Notes: a model not told the origin generated them from the sequence alone. A DNA stretch of 64,000 bases from Salvia splendens (GCF_004379255.2 NC_056044.1:5744001-5808000); one strand, 5' to 3'; shown: positions 23,922-36,489, counted from the first letter of the stretch. A program made the numbers and translations.

Positions 23922-25435
23922 ATCAAATAAACTAATACGGTGTCGTATGAATGGTGTTTCCCTTGATCCCTCCATTGATATCAAATACTATCTTGAAATT
24001 GAGGAAGACCAACATTTTATTAGCTCTTGAAATTGATTAAATCAACATTTTTTAGAGGTTCTATGAAAATATTAAACAAGTCTAAAATAAATGTTTGTTA
24101 TATAAATTGAAATTCGGTTTGAACTCGAGATCTATGAGTGAAGAAACAAATAAAATGTGTTAATTGAATCATTCAAGTTCTTCTAAAAAAGTTCCAATAT
24201 GTTTGAGTTTATTAAACCAAATATCCAGTTTGATTAGGTATGTAATCAAATAAACTGAAGCAATTATTAAATCAAATCAAACTACTTTATGGTTGTTGTT
24301 TTACTTTTAACTGACATCTTTCTTTTGGGCCATGTTTTATAGGTATATGTATCTTTTCTTGATTTCAGGCCCAAAACTGCAGTTTACTAGCCCAGAGATT
24401 AAACTTTCTGAGTTCAAAACCTTCAGCTCATCATTACGGATTGAACAATGCACAAACTAATTTTATTACAATTTACAACCTTTGTCCAAATAGAGCCATT
24501 TTCAATGGATAAATATACAATACTAAGTCATATTATGATGCATTCAACTTTTGACTTTGTACATTAATTACTCTATTACTACACCAGTACAAACTAAGTT
24601 ATTTCTTTTTTCATTCTTTTTTTGATAAATAAATAGAAACTTAAAGGTTTCATCATGGTAGACTTGAATCCGAAACATTTAGCATCGAACATTAACCACC
24701 ACCGGATCAACACATATATACACTAAATCAAGCCATTTCCAGTTTGTGCACATGAATAAGAAAAATACTATGTATACATACATAGACGCTAATTACATGA
24801 ACTTTTTACTTAGTATTTTTTAGTTTAAATAAAAAGCAATATATTGAAATCTAAAAATCGAAATCTTGAAAACAGCAAGAAGTTTTGTTTTGTGGTGGAT
24901 GAATTCATGATTCATGGATGGAGACAAGAAGTTGAATCCTTAAATGCAAGTGTAGGAAGAGCAAGAAACGACACCGTCAGCGTCCCCACAGCATGTTGGG
25001 TCACATGCCAGCTTAACGTAATTAATTATGCTTGTTTCACAACTGCAATACAATTCAATGTTTTATTGTGGGTTGCAGCCTAAGTAAGCAATCCCTCTTA
25101 TTGCTAGACAATCACCTTAACAACCCATTATTTCACCCCACAAAAACACAACATACATCATCTAAAACATACTCCAACTATTATTTCAATAATTCTTAGT
25201 ACTACATTGAGAGTTCAATTAGTATTATGAGATGTACTATTACTTATTTACTTCTCCCTCTAAACACATTCATTAACTAAATCCAGATTTTCTTGATGAT
25301 GGGGCAACATCTCTGTTTCTCGCCTAGTTATGATGGAGTGTTGGACCTCATACATAACTACATTTGTTGACAAGGAGATTAAATTAATGAAATATGTACA
25401 AAATGTAAATGTTGATTAATAAAATTAATACATAC
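23922..25435. other. Intergenic, no gene supported
   Basis: An open frame at 24844-25083 shows no recognisable domain. The rest is AT-rich. Confidence 0.5.
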
Positions 25436-25531
25436 CGTATGAAATAGTGATTTATGTGTGTCGTCCATGCGCAGAAGCCATGCTAATTTTCTCGGTATCG
25501 TTGCAATTTTATCGAATGTCCCCAAAGGGAC
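25436..25531 (-). ncRNA. U6 snRNA pseudogene
   Basis: On the minus strand the segment begins GTCCCTTTGGGGACATTCGA and continues through GATAAAATTG, GAAAATTAGCATGG, CTGCGCATGGACGACAC and ATAAATC, following plant U6 nearly end to end. Differences include ACAGAG (the catalytic hexamer) changed to ACCGAG and several changes in the central domain. No plant USE element or well-placed TATA box is visible upstream (25532-25610). It is therefore most likely a retro-copied pseudogene. Confidence 0.82.
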
Positions 25532-25655
25532 TATATTGTATGAAAAAGTGATAAGTGTCCATAATGTATATGTACAAGAAATATGTTAATTTATAAAAAT
25601 AAAAGAAAGGAAAATCGTGTGACCGTCACGCCCCACCACCGCCCAACCCAACCGA

Positions 25656-26515
25656 CAGTGGTGTATCCACCTTGGAACAAGGGGGTACAACTGTACCCCC
25701 AAATCAGAATACCAATACAATGTATTAAGATATATTTTTAAGGAAGATATGGTAGTCTGGTGGTTTTACCCGTAAATTTTAACACGGAGGTTCAACGTTC
25801 AAGTCCTCTAACACGCGGGCTGTTTCCATTTTTTTCTGTTTTGATTTCTTTACCCTTGTTTCATGTTTTATTCTATTCTACTACTACTAAGTATTACGTA
25901 TGTTACTTATCTTAATTCTTTTTCTCTTTTGTTTTGTTAAAACAATTTATTTACTTTTTTTTCATGTTTTGTTTTATTAAAACAATTAAAAGTTCTATAT
26001 ACATAGCCGTTTATTACTTCTTTTTTTTATCTTGTTTTATTAAAACTATAGATTTGTTGTTTTTATTTATTTTTAACAAAAAAATTGAAAAATAAATGTA
26101 TTATCTTTTATGTTTACTAAAACAATTAAAATAATAAGTTTATATTCTTCTTGAGCAAATTCTCAATTCTCAAATAAATAAATAAAAATTATTTTAAACT
26201 ATTTTATCTATTTTGTAGTAATTATATTCACATATACATGAGATATTTATATAAAAAATTATTTAAAAAAAATAATTGTCAATTTGCTTAAATTATTTAT
26301 GATCACAAGTTTCACATCTAAAAACTATTTATCTATAAAAAATAATTGAAACTTTACTCTAATATTTTACGTTCAAAAAATTTATTTTAAAACTATTTGA
26401 TTTCTTGTTTAGTCATTATGTTCGTATTTAAGAGAATGAAAAGGATTGTTCGAATTTTCAAACTCATAGTGTTATATATCGTGCCCCCAAATCGAAAATC
26501 CTGGATACTCCACTG
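25656..26515. mobile_element. Non-autonomous hAT element (860 bp)
   Basis: The 8-bp duplication CCAACCGA lies at 25648-25655 and 26516-26523. The ends CAGTGGTGTATCCA and (reverse complement) CAGTGGAGTATCCA are TIRs, followed internally by CCCCCAAATC on both sides. The core is AT-rich with no transposase. An 8-bp target duplication and CAGTG-type ends fit hAT. Confidence 0.9.
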
Positions 26516-26597
26516 CCAACCGATCTAGTAACATGTTCAAAATCTTGATTCTTGTCTTCATCGATTTGGTAGTGATCTTGCAACCGATCTAGTAACA

Positions 26598-26846
26598 TGT
26601 TCAAAAACCTGATTCTTGTGTTCATTGATTTGGTAGAGATCTTGTCTTTTCTATATATTCTTGGATGACTCTCCCCTCTTATAAGACATTGTAAGGGAGT
26701 GAATGACTTATTACTACATACATGGTACCAGAGCAATCAACGATTGATCTCTTTTGTCTCATGTGTGGAAGTTCGATGTGTATTTCAGAACACATGCACG
26801 GGGACGTGTTGCATACCTTGATTTTTGTCTCACATCGATTTGGTAG

Positions 26847-26883
<37 letters not shown>

Positions 26884-26935
26884 TTATGTATAATTGGATA
26901 ACCCCTTTCCTTTTTTATTAGACAGGTGATCATAA
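26598..26935 (+). mobile_element. TRIM-like element with TGGTACCAGAGC primer site
   Basis: The candidate 5' LTR 26598-26722 begins TGTTCAAAAACCTGATTC and is followed by TGGTACCAGAGC (26723-26734), a Met-tRNA-type primer site with one change. After about 70 bp a second TGTT-start (26807) repeats the LTR wording (TGATTTTTGTCTCACATCGA against TGATTCTTGTGTTCATTGA). That LTR copy is interrupted by a (TA)n tract at about 26845-26878. A 64-bp tandem duplication (26518-26645) covers the LTR start. Borders are approximate. Confidence 0.55.
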
Positions 26936-27717
26936 TGTCTATAGAGCTAGTAAGGCGGGCTTCGGCTCCACCAACCAATTTTTATTTTCTTGTCTTAAAA
27001 TCTTCAAATTGTTGTCATTTAATGACCAGATTTATTAAATTTGTGAAAAATCGAATTTGAGGAGTTTCAAGCTAAAGATGTGAAAAGAAAAGAAAAATAA
27101 AAGGGCGGAAGAAGGGGTGCGTAAGAAGTAAGTAATGAAGGACATCCTAGATTTGAGGGAAAATCCATCTTAAGATTAAGACATCATCATCCACACATTC
27201 ATCAACCTTAACCCTCTACAAGCATTGGTTGCTTTAACCCAACCCAACCCAACAATAAATCATAACCCCCCCTTCCTCTGATTGTGTTGTCATTGTGTGT
27301 GTGAAATTTTGAGTGAAATTGATTGTACTGCTACTGCACTGTAATAATAAGTGGACCTACTCCTTTGACCCTAATAAAAGGCAGCTATAGCTGTATGTGT
27401 ATCAGCAATTTACGCCTTAATTTAATCCCACTCTAAACTCTCTGTAACTCTTCTCACACCTGTGCCCTCCAATTATACGATTTCCATTCACACATTTCCT
27501 CTGCAATTTTGCTTTATTGCAGTTTATTACTGCCCCTCTCTCTATTATTTGCTCACCACAGTTTGACCATATTTTATTTCTCTTTTCTTGTTTGACGTAA
27601 ATAAGAGTGTATTGTTCCAGGCGTGCACCCACTTATTCATATTTCATAAGATTCAGTCTCTTATGTCATGTGCATTTCATGGAGTATTATAGTTGACGAT
27701 CGATTTGTTACATAATA
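26936..27717. other. Intergenic, no gene seen
   Basis: The minus-strand open frame 27417-27632 has no recognisable domain. A CT-rich stretch lies near 27410-27560. Confidence 0.5.
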
Positions 27718-27917
27718 GTTGAGTCCGTTTTTCACTCGTTTTGCAAAAATGATAGTGATAAATTAAATAGTCAAAGTGGAGAGGGTATTATAAGATAGAG
27801 AATAATGTAGAGAAAAATTTTATCTATATTATTCTCTTTCTTACTGTACTCACTATTCACTTTAACTATTTATTATTATATTTTTGCAAAACGGGTGCAA
27901 AAAAGAAACGACCCAAC
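27718..27917. mobile_element. Foldback MITE (200 bp)
   Basis: GTTGAGTCCGTTTTTCACTC and the reverse complement of the right end (GTTGGGTCGTTTCTTTTTTG) are arms of about 90 bp that meet almost at the centre, near 27820. No coding sequence. Confidence 0.75.
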
Positions 27918-30505
27918 TACATTGAGAAAGAGAATAATATAATACTGAGATACTATAGTATGAATTACGAAAAAAAAATTATCTTGAATTAATTAGTTAT
28001 AAAGACGAAGCAGGATGGATAATTATGAGATAAAATGTACTAATTCTAAGCACTTTGTAGACCGACCAAAATATATTGGGTCAAGTTTTGGTAATTTACG
28101 AATTATAATTAGTTATGTAACTCAAAAGTGCAACAACTCTACATAAGTTGACTATGAAATTTGAATTCATTTGCAATGATTGGTTCAAAAAATATTTAGC
28201 TATTTTGATATAAGTTTTAAATTATTGTAAATAGAACAGATAAGTTTTAAATAAATATTCTTTTGTTTGAGATTTATAAATTGAAATGTATGTAAAAGGT
28301 CAAACATGAATTCCACTCAGGCTCCATGTAATTGAAAGATCATTTGATTAATCATCAGCCAACTTCAGACGCAATCAATCACTCAATTCACATACATCTA
28401 TATCTAATTATCTATAATAGTACTCAGTTTTTTTAATTCATGAATTTTTGTCCTCTGCCCTTCCTATATTGTATACTATAGTAGTATAGTATACTCATTT
28501 TCAAATTTAAGTCATACTAATATTGCATCAGGTTCGGCTTCTAAATTCAAAATTTATGTTTTCACCGCCACTATAACTTTTTTATGAAAAGAGAAAAAAA
28601 AAATAGAGTGGGAGACTAATTAATAAATTTACTTGCTCCAATAAAAGGTGATTAGATAACTAGTTTAATCGACTATAGATAATATTTTAAACTTGGCTCA
28701 ATACTACTACACATGCTAACTCCTCAAATAACTATAAATTATCAATTATTTATTGTGGCTTATGTTTGAGTCGTCCCATAGAATATAATAAATCTCCAAA
28801 ACTAGAATTCGGACTTAGCGGCGCAGGACACAAAGCAACAAAAATCTTTTGCTAATTTCTCACAATGTTGAAATTAAGTAGTGTTACTCTTTATGTTTTT
28901 TTTTGGTAGTTTTTTGAGTTTATAGAAGGAAATTGCAAATTTATTACATTTATAAATGTTGCAACAATTGACCAATATATCACTCATCGTTTATGAGCAT
29001 ACAAACACCGCCAACATTAATTTAATCTATGTTTTATTTTATTTTCTAGATTGTCATAATATTTTTATTTCAATAACTAAAAATGATAAATAACGAAATT
29101 ATCAGATTTATAATGATAGCCCTATTTGTTGTTTTGTTCGATTATTAGAAGTTAATCGAGTTTGGATTACTACATATTCAACAATATAATATTAGTATAT
29201 TATATAGTGGAGTATTAAACATAAACATATAAATTGAGTTAGGGTGAATCAATTGGTTGACACAAAGAATCTTTGACATGTTTTAACATTATCCCAAGCC
29301 TTCAAATTTCTCCCAGACCAACCTGTCTTGTTCATCGAACCCTGCAACATGAAACCCATTTCCAAGAATATTTAAACAAATAAATTAATATATTTAGTTT
29401 TATTGTTTGACGTGAAGGACTTCAGTTCACTTTGCAACCCCATTTTATTTAAATTAGGAGCATTTGGTTCTGATTTTTTGGATACGAATCAATAAATTCC
29501 AAAAAGATGGGCCTTGAATTTAAGGAAATATAGAAATGGGAAAAAGAAGAAAGTATTAAGTGATTCCTTATAAGGAGTATAGTACTAGTATATTAGATGG
29601 GGATTAATGCCGATTTATGTTCTTTCCTTCGTCTAGTTGAAGATGCCAATTGAATAATATGCAATGAATCAACCAACATGTGACAGATGCCAAGAACCAC
29701 CACCAATTTTTTAAAAAAATATATTTTCTTGTCTTATCTTTATGGTATCATATAATATGGGATGTTATTTAATTTTGAGAGAACACTTCAAATATCACGA
29801 TATTTAAAATTTATTTAGGAATATCATATTTTTTTTCTAATTTTTAAAAATCAATACACGATGTTACAATATCTTTTTAAATTGTAACGAGGCAAATATT
29901 TTAATAGGAGTATATTAATATCGATACATCTACATATTGTTTGAATGTGACGTGGAACATGTACTCTCGTCAAATTCTGATTAAATGACATCATTTAATA
30001 TTTTGTGTCACATTCAGATGACCATACGACCACATAGATAGAAACTAAAATTGATTGTTAAAACATTATATATCAATTAAATAAAATTTTAAAATATTAA
30101 AAAAAATTAAGACTTCTTAAATCTCACAGTAATTTCTATTTATCTTTGATTATTTATTTTTCTTTAATGGGGAAATGTAGTGACCACTGCCCACTAGTTA
30201 GCTAGGACTACTATGTCGGGTGAAATATGTTTTTATGCGGCATATAATCTAATTTGAGGATCAATATATCCGCATTCCATATGTAGTTATGTTAAACACT
30301 TCTGAAGATAATAGGATACAATTACCATAACTAATTTTATAATCTATTTTTGCACAATCGTATCAAGTAAATGAACAAACTTTGCACCCATAAATTTCAC
30401 CCAAATTGGATTGGGATACAAACTCATTTCTTTGGATGCCTCTACTTTTTCTACTTAGTTTCTTTCTTTTTGCTCCCCAAAAATCAATTTGTCTTTTCAA
30501 ATGAA
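27918..30505. other. Gene-poor AT-rich region
   Basis: No intact gene is seen. One exon-like piece is listed separately at 29289-29341. Confidence 0.55.
29289..29341 (-). other. Orphan terminal-exon-like segment
   Basis: On the minus strand, after ttcatgttgcag, an open stretch reads FDEQDRLVWEKFEGLG and then a stop. The codon-like composition stands out from its AT-rich surroundings, but no upstream exon was found and no family is recognised. Confidence 0.22.
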
Positions 30506-30859
30506 AGAGTAAATGTCAAAATTGGTTCTGAACATATAGTCATTTTACGATTTTAGTCATAGACATTATCTTTTGAATTTTTTGGTCCTGTACATTTTAA
30601 ATCGGATTACAATTGGTCCTCCGTTAACAATTCCATTAATATTTAACGGTCAGCGATTTTAATCACAATTTTGACCAACTTAAGCAATTTTTAATGGGAT
30701 TACCAACTCCTAATCATAACCTTAATTATTTTAAGGATATATACAAGGTCAATTGTGATCCGATTTGACATATACAGGGCCAAAAAATTCAAAAGATAAA
30801 GTCTATGACCAAAATCATAAAATGAATATATGTTCAAGACCAATTTTAGCATTTACTCT
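30506..30859. mobile_element. Foldback MITE (354 bp) with AAATGAA duplication
   Basis: The arms begin AGAGTAAATGTCAAAATTGG and, at the right in reverse complement, AGAGTAAATGCTAAAATTGG. AAATGAA lies at 30499-30505 and 30860-30866. The arms extend about 150 bp inward. The same arm sequence occurs at 37063-37260 around a captured gene fragment. Confidence 0.85.
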
Positions 30860-31241
30860 AAATGAAATTAGCGTCAGATTCTGGCGATAATAATTGGTGC
30901 CAATTTATGTGATAAATGATTGTTTTGATCAAAACTTATGCAATTTTGTACCATCGCATACAAAAAGTGTTAAAAGAATAGTTCCGTTGTAAGAGTTGAA
31001 ATATGATTATAGCTCAACCTCATATTATTAATACTACTCTTATTACTTATTATCTCATTAATTATCTACTCTCTTTTTTTCTCTTTCTAACTTAGCTTAT
31101 TGATTAAAAAAGAAACTTTTGAAATAGGAATTGTTTATATGAGAAAAAGAGGTTCCAATTTAAGCTTTTTTTCTGATTGCCAAATTGCATAACAAAATGA
31201 GACTACATTTTCATGAGGCCCTTTAGAATCAGGCAAATCTG

Positions 31242-32103
31242 TCACGAAAAACGACTACTTGCTTCCTGATCTAAATCACTAGAAGAGACGTCCGTTATCC
31301 CACTCGAACACGACGGCGACATCGGCAAAAACGACGTCGTTTGAGCAACCGAAGCTACCTTGCTATTATTAGCTGCTGCCACATGACTTCTTGCTTTCCT
31401 CTTCCTTTGGTACAAACGGCAAACAACCCAATCTCCCACTTGCATCAGTATCCTCTGCATAACACAAGTACTACTAAATCTCAAGCCCAATTCAGACAAG
31501 AACATAAATTTCACAAAGAAAATGTTTGTACCAACTATTACCTGATTCAAGAATGGTGTTTTGAGAAAGCCCACAAGAGAGAATTCTTGCATAATCCATT
31601 GAGTCTTCATCTTCCTATCCTGATAGAAAACAAATGATTTCTTGATTCCAATCACATTATTGCTCCCTGAAGCCACAACTTGCTTCTCTTTGCCGCTTGA
31701 TTTCCAGTAGCCGCATTTATTCACCAAATTTCTCTTTCTCTTGCAGAAGAAATATCTCTTCTCCTTCAACTCACCTTCACCAAATTAAATTAAACCTTTA
31801 TTTTTGAGATTTCGCTCGAAATCGGAAAAGGGATCAACAAAGATATCATTTTGAAGAAGCCCAGCAAACAATATTCTCCCACAAGAATACAAATTTCTCA
31901 CAACCACCATTCTTGACAATCAGCAGAGAGAAAAACAAGAACTAACCAGGCAAATCCGATGGATTGAATTGGAAGGCTTCCAGTTCAGGAATGACGTTGG
32001 CGAGCAATGGCAGAGACAAAACCTTCCGCTTTAAGTAGTGAAGCAATAGCTCTTCATCGGTGGGGTGAAATCTGAACCCAATTGGAAGTTTCAGGGTCTC
32101 CAT
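31242..32103 (-). CDS. NAC domain transcription factor, short and divergent, 200 aa
   Basis: NAC proteins are plant-specific DNA-binding regulators. Exons: 32103-31947, 31774-31542, 31454-31242, with GT-AG junctions in phase. Subdomain A (LPIGFRFHPTDEELLLHYL, residues 6-24) is canonical; B reads VIPELEAFQFNPSDLPG; C starts EKRYFFCKRKRN. The usual stretch between the FF motif and GYWK is about ten residues short, and the WKATGxDK signature reads WKSSGKEK (76-83). D reads VIGIKKSFVFYQ and TQWIMQEFSLV, E reads DWVVCRLYQRK. The C-terminus is only about 60 residues and Ser-rich. Closest in feel to the NAC83/VNI2 group, by inference. The frame is intact with a TATA box upstream, so it is probably expressed; DNA binding is doubtful. 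Confidence 0.85.
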
Positions 32104-32256
32104 TTTCTGGCAGAGAATGATAATACAAGAAGAAGAAAAAAAGGAATCTTTATCTTCTCTCTTGGATTAAACACTGCAGCCAAAGAATTTGAGTGCAGGT
32201 TTAAGAGATGGAGAAATTTTTTGTTGTGGGCTGTCTTGAAACAAATGATGCTGCTC

Positions 32257-32268
32257 TTTATATAAAGA
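32257..32268 (-). promoter_or_regulatory. TATA box of the NAC gene
   Basis: CTTTATATAAAG, palindromic, lies about 155 bp upstream of the NAC start codon, a normal distance for a plant TATA box plus leader. Confidence 0.5.
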
Positions 32269-32269
32269 G

Positions 32270-33589
32270 GAAATGAAGCGGAATTTCTTATTTTTCTTTA
32301 TTATAGTTTATTCTTTTTAATGATTATTTTTTAAAATTGAGAAATCCTATACTCCACCTCGGACTCAATCGTTGCCATTGACATTTATTGGTAAAATGAT
32401 TTTTAGAAGGTAAAATCAACACGTTGAAATCATATTTCTACTTGACGTGTAATTAAAAGTGTAAATTCGGTTTTATACGTTAAAAATATTGACTATTGTG
32501 AATAATAAATAATGATACTACTACTAATATTGATTATCATTTTTTCTCTCTCTAATCCATCCCCATTATTTATTTACCTTTAATTAACAATATTTCAATT
32601 GTTATTTTTTCTACTAATTCATTAGTTTTATATTGAAATTTAAAATCTTATTAATCATTAGATCGACGAAGTATTTCATTTTATTTAAAGTTTTAAAAAG
32701 AGGTAATAGGCACATGTAAATCCTGTTCATACTCGGACTCGAACGTCTTGATTGACCCTCTATTTTGTTTCAATAGTTTGACTTCAAATAGACGTGTTAA
32801 AACACTAACGACGTTGGTTTATTTATTTCTTTTGAGGGATGATGTTGCTTTAATTAATATTTTAATAACTGTGTCGATTATTTCTGTACACAAATAGTTT
32901 TTAAGAGTTGACCTTTTTTTATGGAAGTGAATTGTTTGTAAACAAGACGGGTTATGCATATTTTAAGATAAAAAATACTAATGGAAGTGAAATGTTTATA
33001 ATATTAGACGTATTTGATGTGGATTTGGATTAATGTTGACATGTTTCACCATAGACGATCAATCAAAGAGAAATTCGATGCATCTCCACCTAAATGGCAT
33101 CGCTCCATCAATTAAATCTTTTTAGCATAGTATAAAGGCGAAATGCATAAATGAATAAATGATAGAGAATTAATGGAAATGGTATATTTAGGACAAACCC
33201 AATTTATATTCTAACTGTACGTGTTTGGGCTTCCGTACAATATATATTTAGGTTGAACCCAGTTTCTATTGTTACTAGGATTATGGTTTGATGCTTTTGT
33301 ATGTACACACCCGGAAAACTTATGTCTATAAAATTGTGGGGATAATGGGAAGCCCTCTGGCTTTCCACCTTTTGTTATCATCATTAATCTATTGATTTGC
33401 TTAATGACATGATTTTTCGTGCTCGATTTTTGTGACTAATACACCAAAGCGAAATTGTGTATGAATTGTTGGAATTGTTTCAACTAATTTATAGTACCTA
33501 TTAAATGCTTCAACTAATTTATGCAATTTATATGTGAGAGTTGTGTACGAAATTGTTGGTGATTGTTATCGGTGCAAGGGAGCTATGCA
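32270..33589. other. Intergenic upstream of the NAC gene
   Basis: AT-rich, no other gene recognised. Confidence 0.55.
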
Positions 33590-34291
33590 TAGGGATGTCA
33601 ATCGGGCTGGCCCGTCGGGTTTCTGGCCTACCCTACTCGGGTTGCGGGTCAATCGGGTGCGGGCTAATCGGGTTGTGATTTCTTTCGGGTTATAAAAGCT
33701 CAGCCCTAACCCTAAAAGCTCGGGTTTCGGGCTAGCCCAGCGGGTTAATCGGGTTGCTACCGATAATATTAACATGCGATCAATCCAATAAATAATGATT
33801 AAAATTACTAATATTCATACAATGTAAAACATTTAATTATGATATATTTAAGATATATGCTTAAACTCAATCATAAACATGATCAAATAGTAATATTTGA
33901 GATATTTCGTAAAATTTTAATGCATGTTTTAGAAATTTAAATATATTTTTTTGTGAATTTGAAGTTTTTAATTTATTTATCAATTATTATATTAATAAAA
34001 ATTAAATATATAATTTGTATATTTAATATAAAATTGAAAGTTATTTTTTTAGTTAATATTAACAATGAAATGTCGAATTGAGAGTAAAAAAAATAGAATA
34101 ATAGAAATTTTATCGGGTTTTCGGGCCAGCCCATCGGGTTTTCGGGTCTGGCCCTAATGGGTTGCGGGTTAATCGGGTGCGGGCTAATCGGGTTATGATT
34201 TTATCGGGCTAGAAATTTCCAACCCTAACCCTATAAATTTAGCGGGCTATTCGGGCCAGCCCACGGGTTACGGGCTACATTGACATCCCTA
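33590..34291. mobile_element. Non-autonomous hAT-like element (702 bp)
   Basis: The ends TAGGGATGTCAATCGGGC and (reverse complement) TAGGGATGTCAATGTAGCCC are TIRs. Both subterminal regions are packed with CGGGTT/CGGGCT words, and the core is AT-rich. Near-duplicate 8-bp flanks occur (GCTATGCA left, CCTATGCA two bases after the right end). No coding sequence. Confidence 0.78.
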
Positions 34292-35155
34292 GGCCTATGC
34301 AGAGATAAAAATACTCTATAGAAGAAATAGGAGTATTAATTAAGTCTAATAGGGGTAGAATAGGTCCAAAATATATTTGATGCCTCCTGTTTTGCTAACG
34401 GGTTGGGCCTTAAGTCAAAATAACAAAATGCTCTGGTTTAATATAAGCCCAAATAACGTAGAATAAAGCTCTACAAATGAATGATTTTTAGGAGAGAGTT
34501 TTGAGCTTTAACACCAAATTTTTTATAAATATAATACGTTTTCATGTTATTTTACAACTAAGGGCTGTTCAGAAAAAATCAAATACAATACCATATGTTT
34601 TGTTTATACTCCATCCCTCCAATGAGTGGTATAGTAAACTCAGTGGCAAAGTCGGAACATATTTTGGAGGGCTGCACTATGCTTTTTTAGACATAATTAA
34701 GAATAGCAATAGAGAGATGGAGATGTCTTTTTTATTTTAATGGGGTGTAAAATTAGTACTATTTCACAAATTAAGCATTAAGAAAAATTAGAAAACAACG
34801 TCGTTTGTAATGTTCTTGATAAAAACATGCAATGTAGCTTATACCATAAGAAACCATTCATAAAGGCGATCGAATAAACTAGTTTATGGTCGTGCTTATA
34901 AATATTTCCTGCTTCTCAACTCCAAATTTTTACTAAATTGGAATATAATAGTACATGAATTCCCAGTCTCGAGTTTGCATAACTCTGCTTACTTGAGCAA
35001 TAATTAACTACAGTTGAAGAAACATTTCATTAATCATATACTCATGTTTTTCAATTTTGTTCAAATTACACTTATCCAATATATATTTGAGCAATTATTA
35101 TCCCCAAATAAATTTATCTTCATTAATTTATTGATGGATTTTAGTATGAGTACTA
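34292..35155. other. Intergenic, no gene recognised
   Basis: The open frame at 34501-34740 has no domain I can name and low-complexity codon use. Confidence 0.5.
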
Positions 35156-35290
35156 CTCCCTCCGCCCTACAATAAGAGTCACATTTTGCTATATCAGTGC
35201 GTCTTACAATAACAGTCACATTTCATTTTTATATAAATGGTAAGTAAGTCTCATATTTCACTAACTCACTCCACTCACGTTCTATCATAA

Positions 35291-36368
35291 GAGCATTAGC
35301 AATGGGGCGCCCTAAGGCGCGCCCTATGCACCGCCACGTCATTATTTTTATCCTCCTACCCTCCCATCTGCAGTGGGGCGCCCTAAGGGATGCCCTAAGG
35401 CGCGCCCTATATGTTTTACTATTATTTAGTTAATTAATTTAAATGTTTTCAAATATATAATGCAAACTAATTAAAAAACACAACGAGTAGCTAAAAACCG
35501 ACAAAGACTGCATTGATTAACAAAAGTTACACGATTCAAGTTGGCTAATCTACGCAATTCCCAACTCCCGGCGCAGCTCATCGATCAACCCCTGGAGATA
35601 TTCGGCTTTGGCGGGGTCCGTACACTTCTCGAGGGCCTTGTGCGTCTGCAACAACGTCTTCGCCATCGAGGCTCTTGCCAACCCCACATACGCGGCGGCC
35701 GTCGGGGTCGGGACCGGGAGCGGCGATGGGGTGGCGGCGGTCGAGGATGATGTCGTCGTCGCCTTCCCCTTGTTCTTCGCAGTCTTGACGCCTATGGGAC
35801 GCCGGGAGGACATCGGTGTGCCGGAACTCTCCTCCTCCGTGTACGTCCGGTTGAGTTCCACCGGACGAGTTCCGCTTTCGCTGCTCGTGTAACCTCCAGC
35901 GGCTCCATGTCAGAAAAACCATACGAATCCGTACTGAATTCAGGATCGTACTGCGTGTTGGCGTCGAACGGCCGATATTCGTCGGCATCTACACCCGGCC
36001 AACGCGCATCACCACTAAACATCGGACTATTGGGACTTGAATCCATTTTTGTAGTAAATGTGAGTTTCGAGAGTTGAATCGTGAAATAAAATGTTACAAA
36101 TGAAGCCGGGGTAAGGGGGTATTTATACAATTTTTTCGAATTTGAGCATTTTAAAAAAATAAAAAACGCGTGCCATCGTCCGCGGAGTCCATAATGGTGC
36201 CCGATGGCGCGGACGATAAGCCATCGTCCGCGCTTCTTCCGCGCCCGAAGCTTAGGTCGTGGGCGTAGGGCGTGCCATCGGGCAGGCACCCACAATGGAG
36301 CCATCAGGCGCGCCCGAGGACGATGGCACGCATCGAGCGTGCCATCGGGCGCCCCATTGTGGGTGCTC
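35291..36368 (-). mobile_element. PIF/Harbinger derivative (1078 bp) nested in a Stowaway MITE
   Basis: TAA at 35288-35290 and 36369-36371. The ends GAGCATTAGCAATGGGGC and (reverse complement) GAGCACCCACAATGGGGC are TIRs. The ORF1 end points left, so the GC-rich subterminal block of CGGACGATGG-type words lies on the right side (36170-36360). Confidence 0.9.
35550..36046 (-). pseudogene. Harbinger ORF1 remnant lacking the SANT domain
   Basis: From the ATG at 36046 the frame reads MDSSPNSPMFSGDARWPG. After a frame change near 35870 a second frame gives RRPIGVKTAKNKGKA and a C-terminal helical region (KTLLQTHKALEKCTDPAKAE, ELRRELGIA) to the stop at 35550. This order matches N- and C-terminal parts of plant Harbinger ORF1 with the central Myb/SANT domain deleted. 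Confidence 0.72.
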
Positions 36369-36489
36369 TAAAATCAATGTAACAAAGTGGACCTCATATT
36401 CCAGTGACTTCTCTAGCTCACTATCGTTGACATTTTTCTTAAAATTTATGCCCACACTAAATATGACTCCCATCGTGGGACGAAAGAGT

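Larger units (their letters stand above)
35156..36488. mobile_element. Stowaway MITE split by a Harbinger element
   Basis: TA at 35154-35155 and 36489-36490. The left half, 35156-35290, begins CTCCCTCCGCCCTACAATAAG and the right half, 36369-36488, ends CCCATCGTGGGACGAAAGAG. Removing the insert and one TAA gives a normal-sized Stowaway element of about 250 bp. Confidence 0.8.

Noticed and set aside
24844..25083. 79-codon open frame
   Set aside because: No domain, no partner exons and AT-driven composition; not strong enough to call a gene.
33590..34291. Telomere-like AACCCTAACCCTA words
   Set aside because: Only two short occurrences, as part of the CGGGTT-rich hAT-like subterminal repeats, not a telomeric array.
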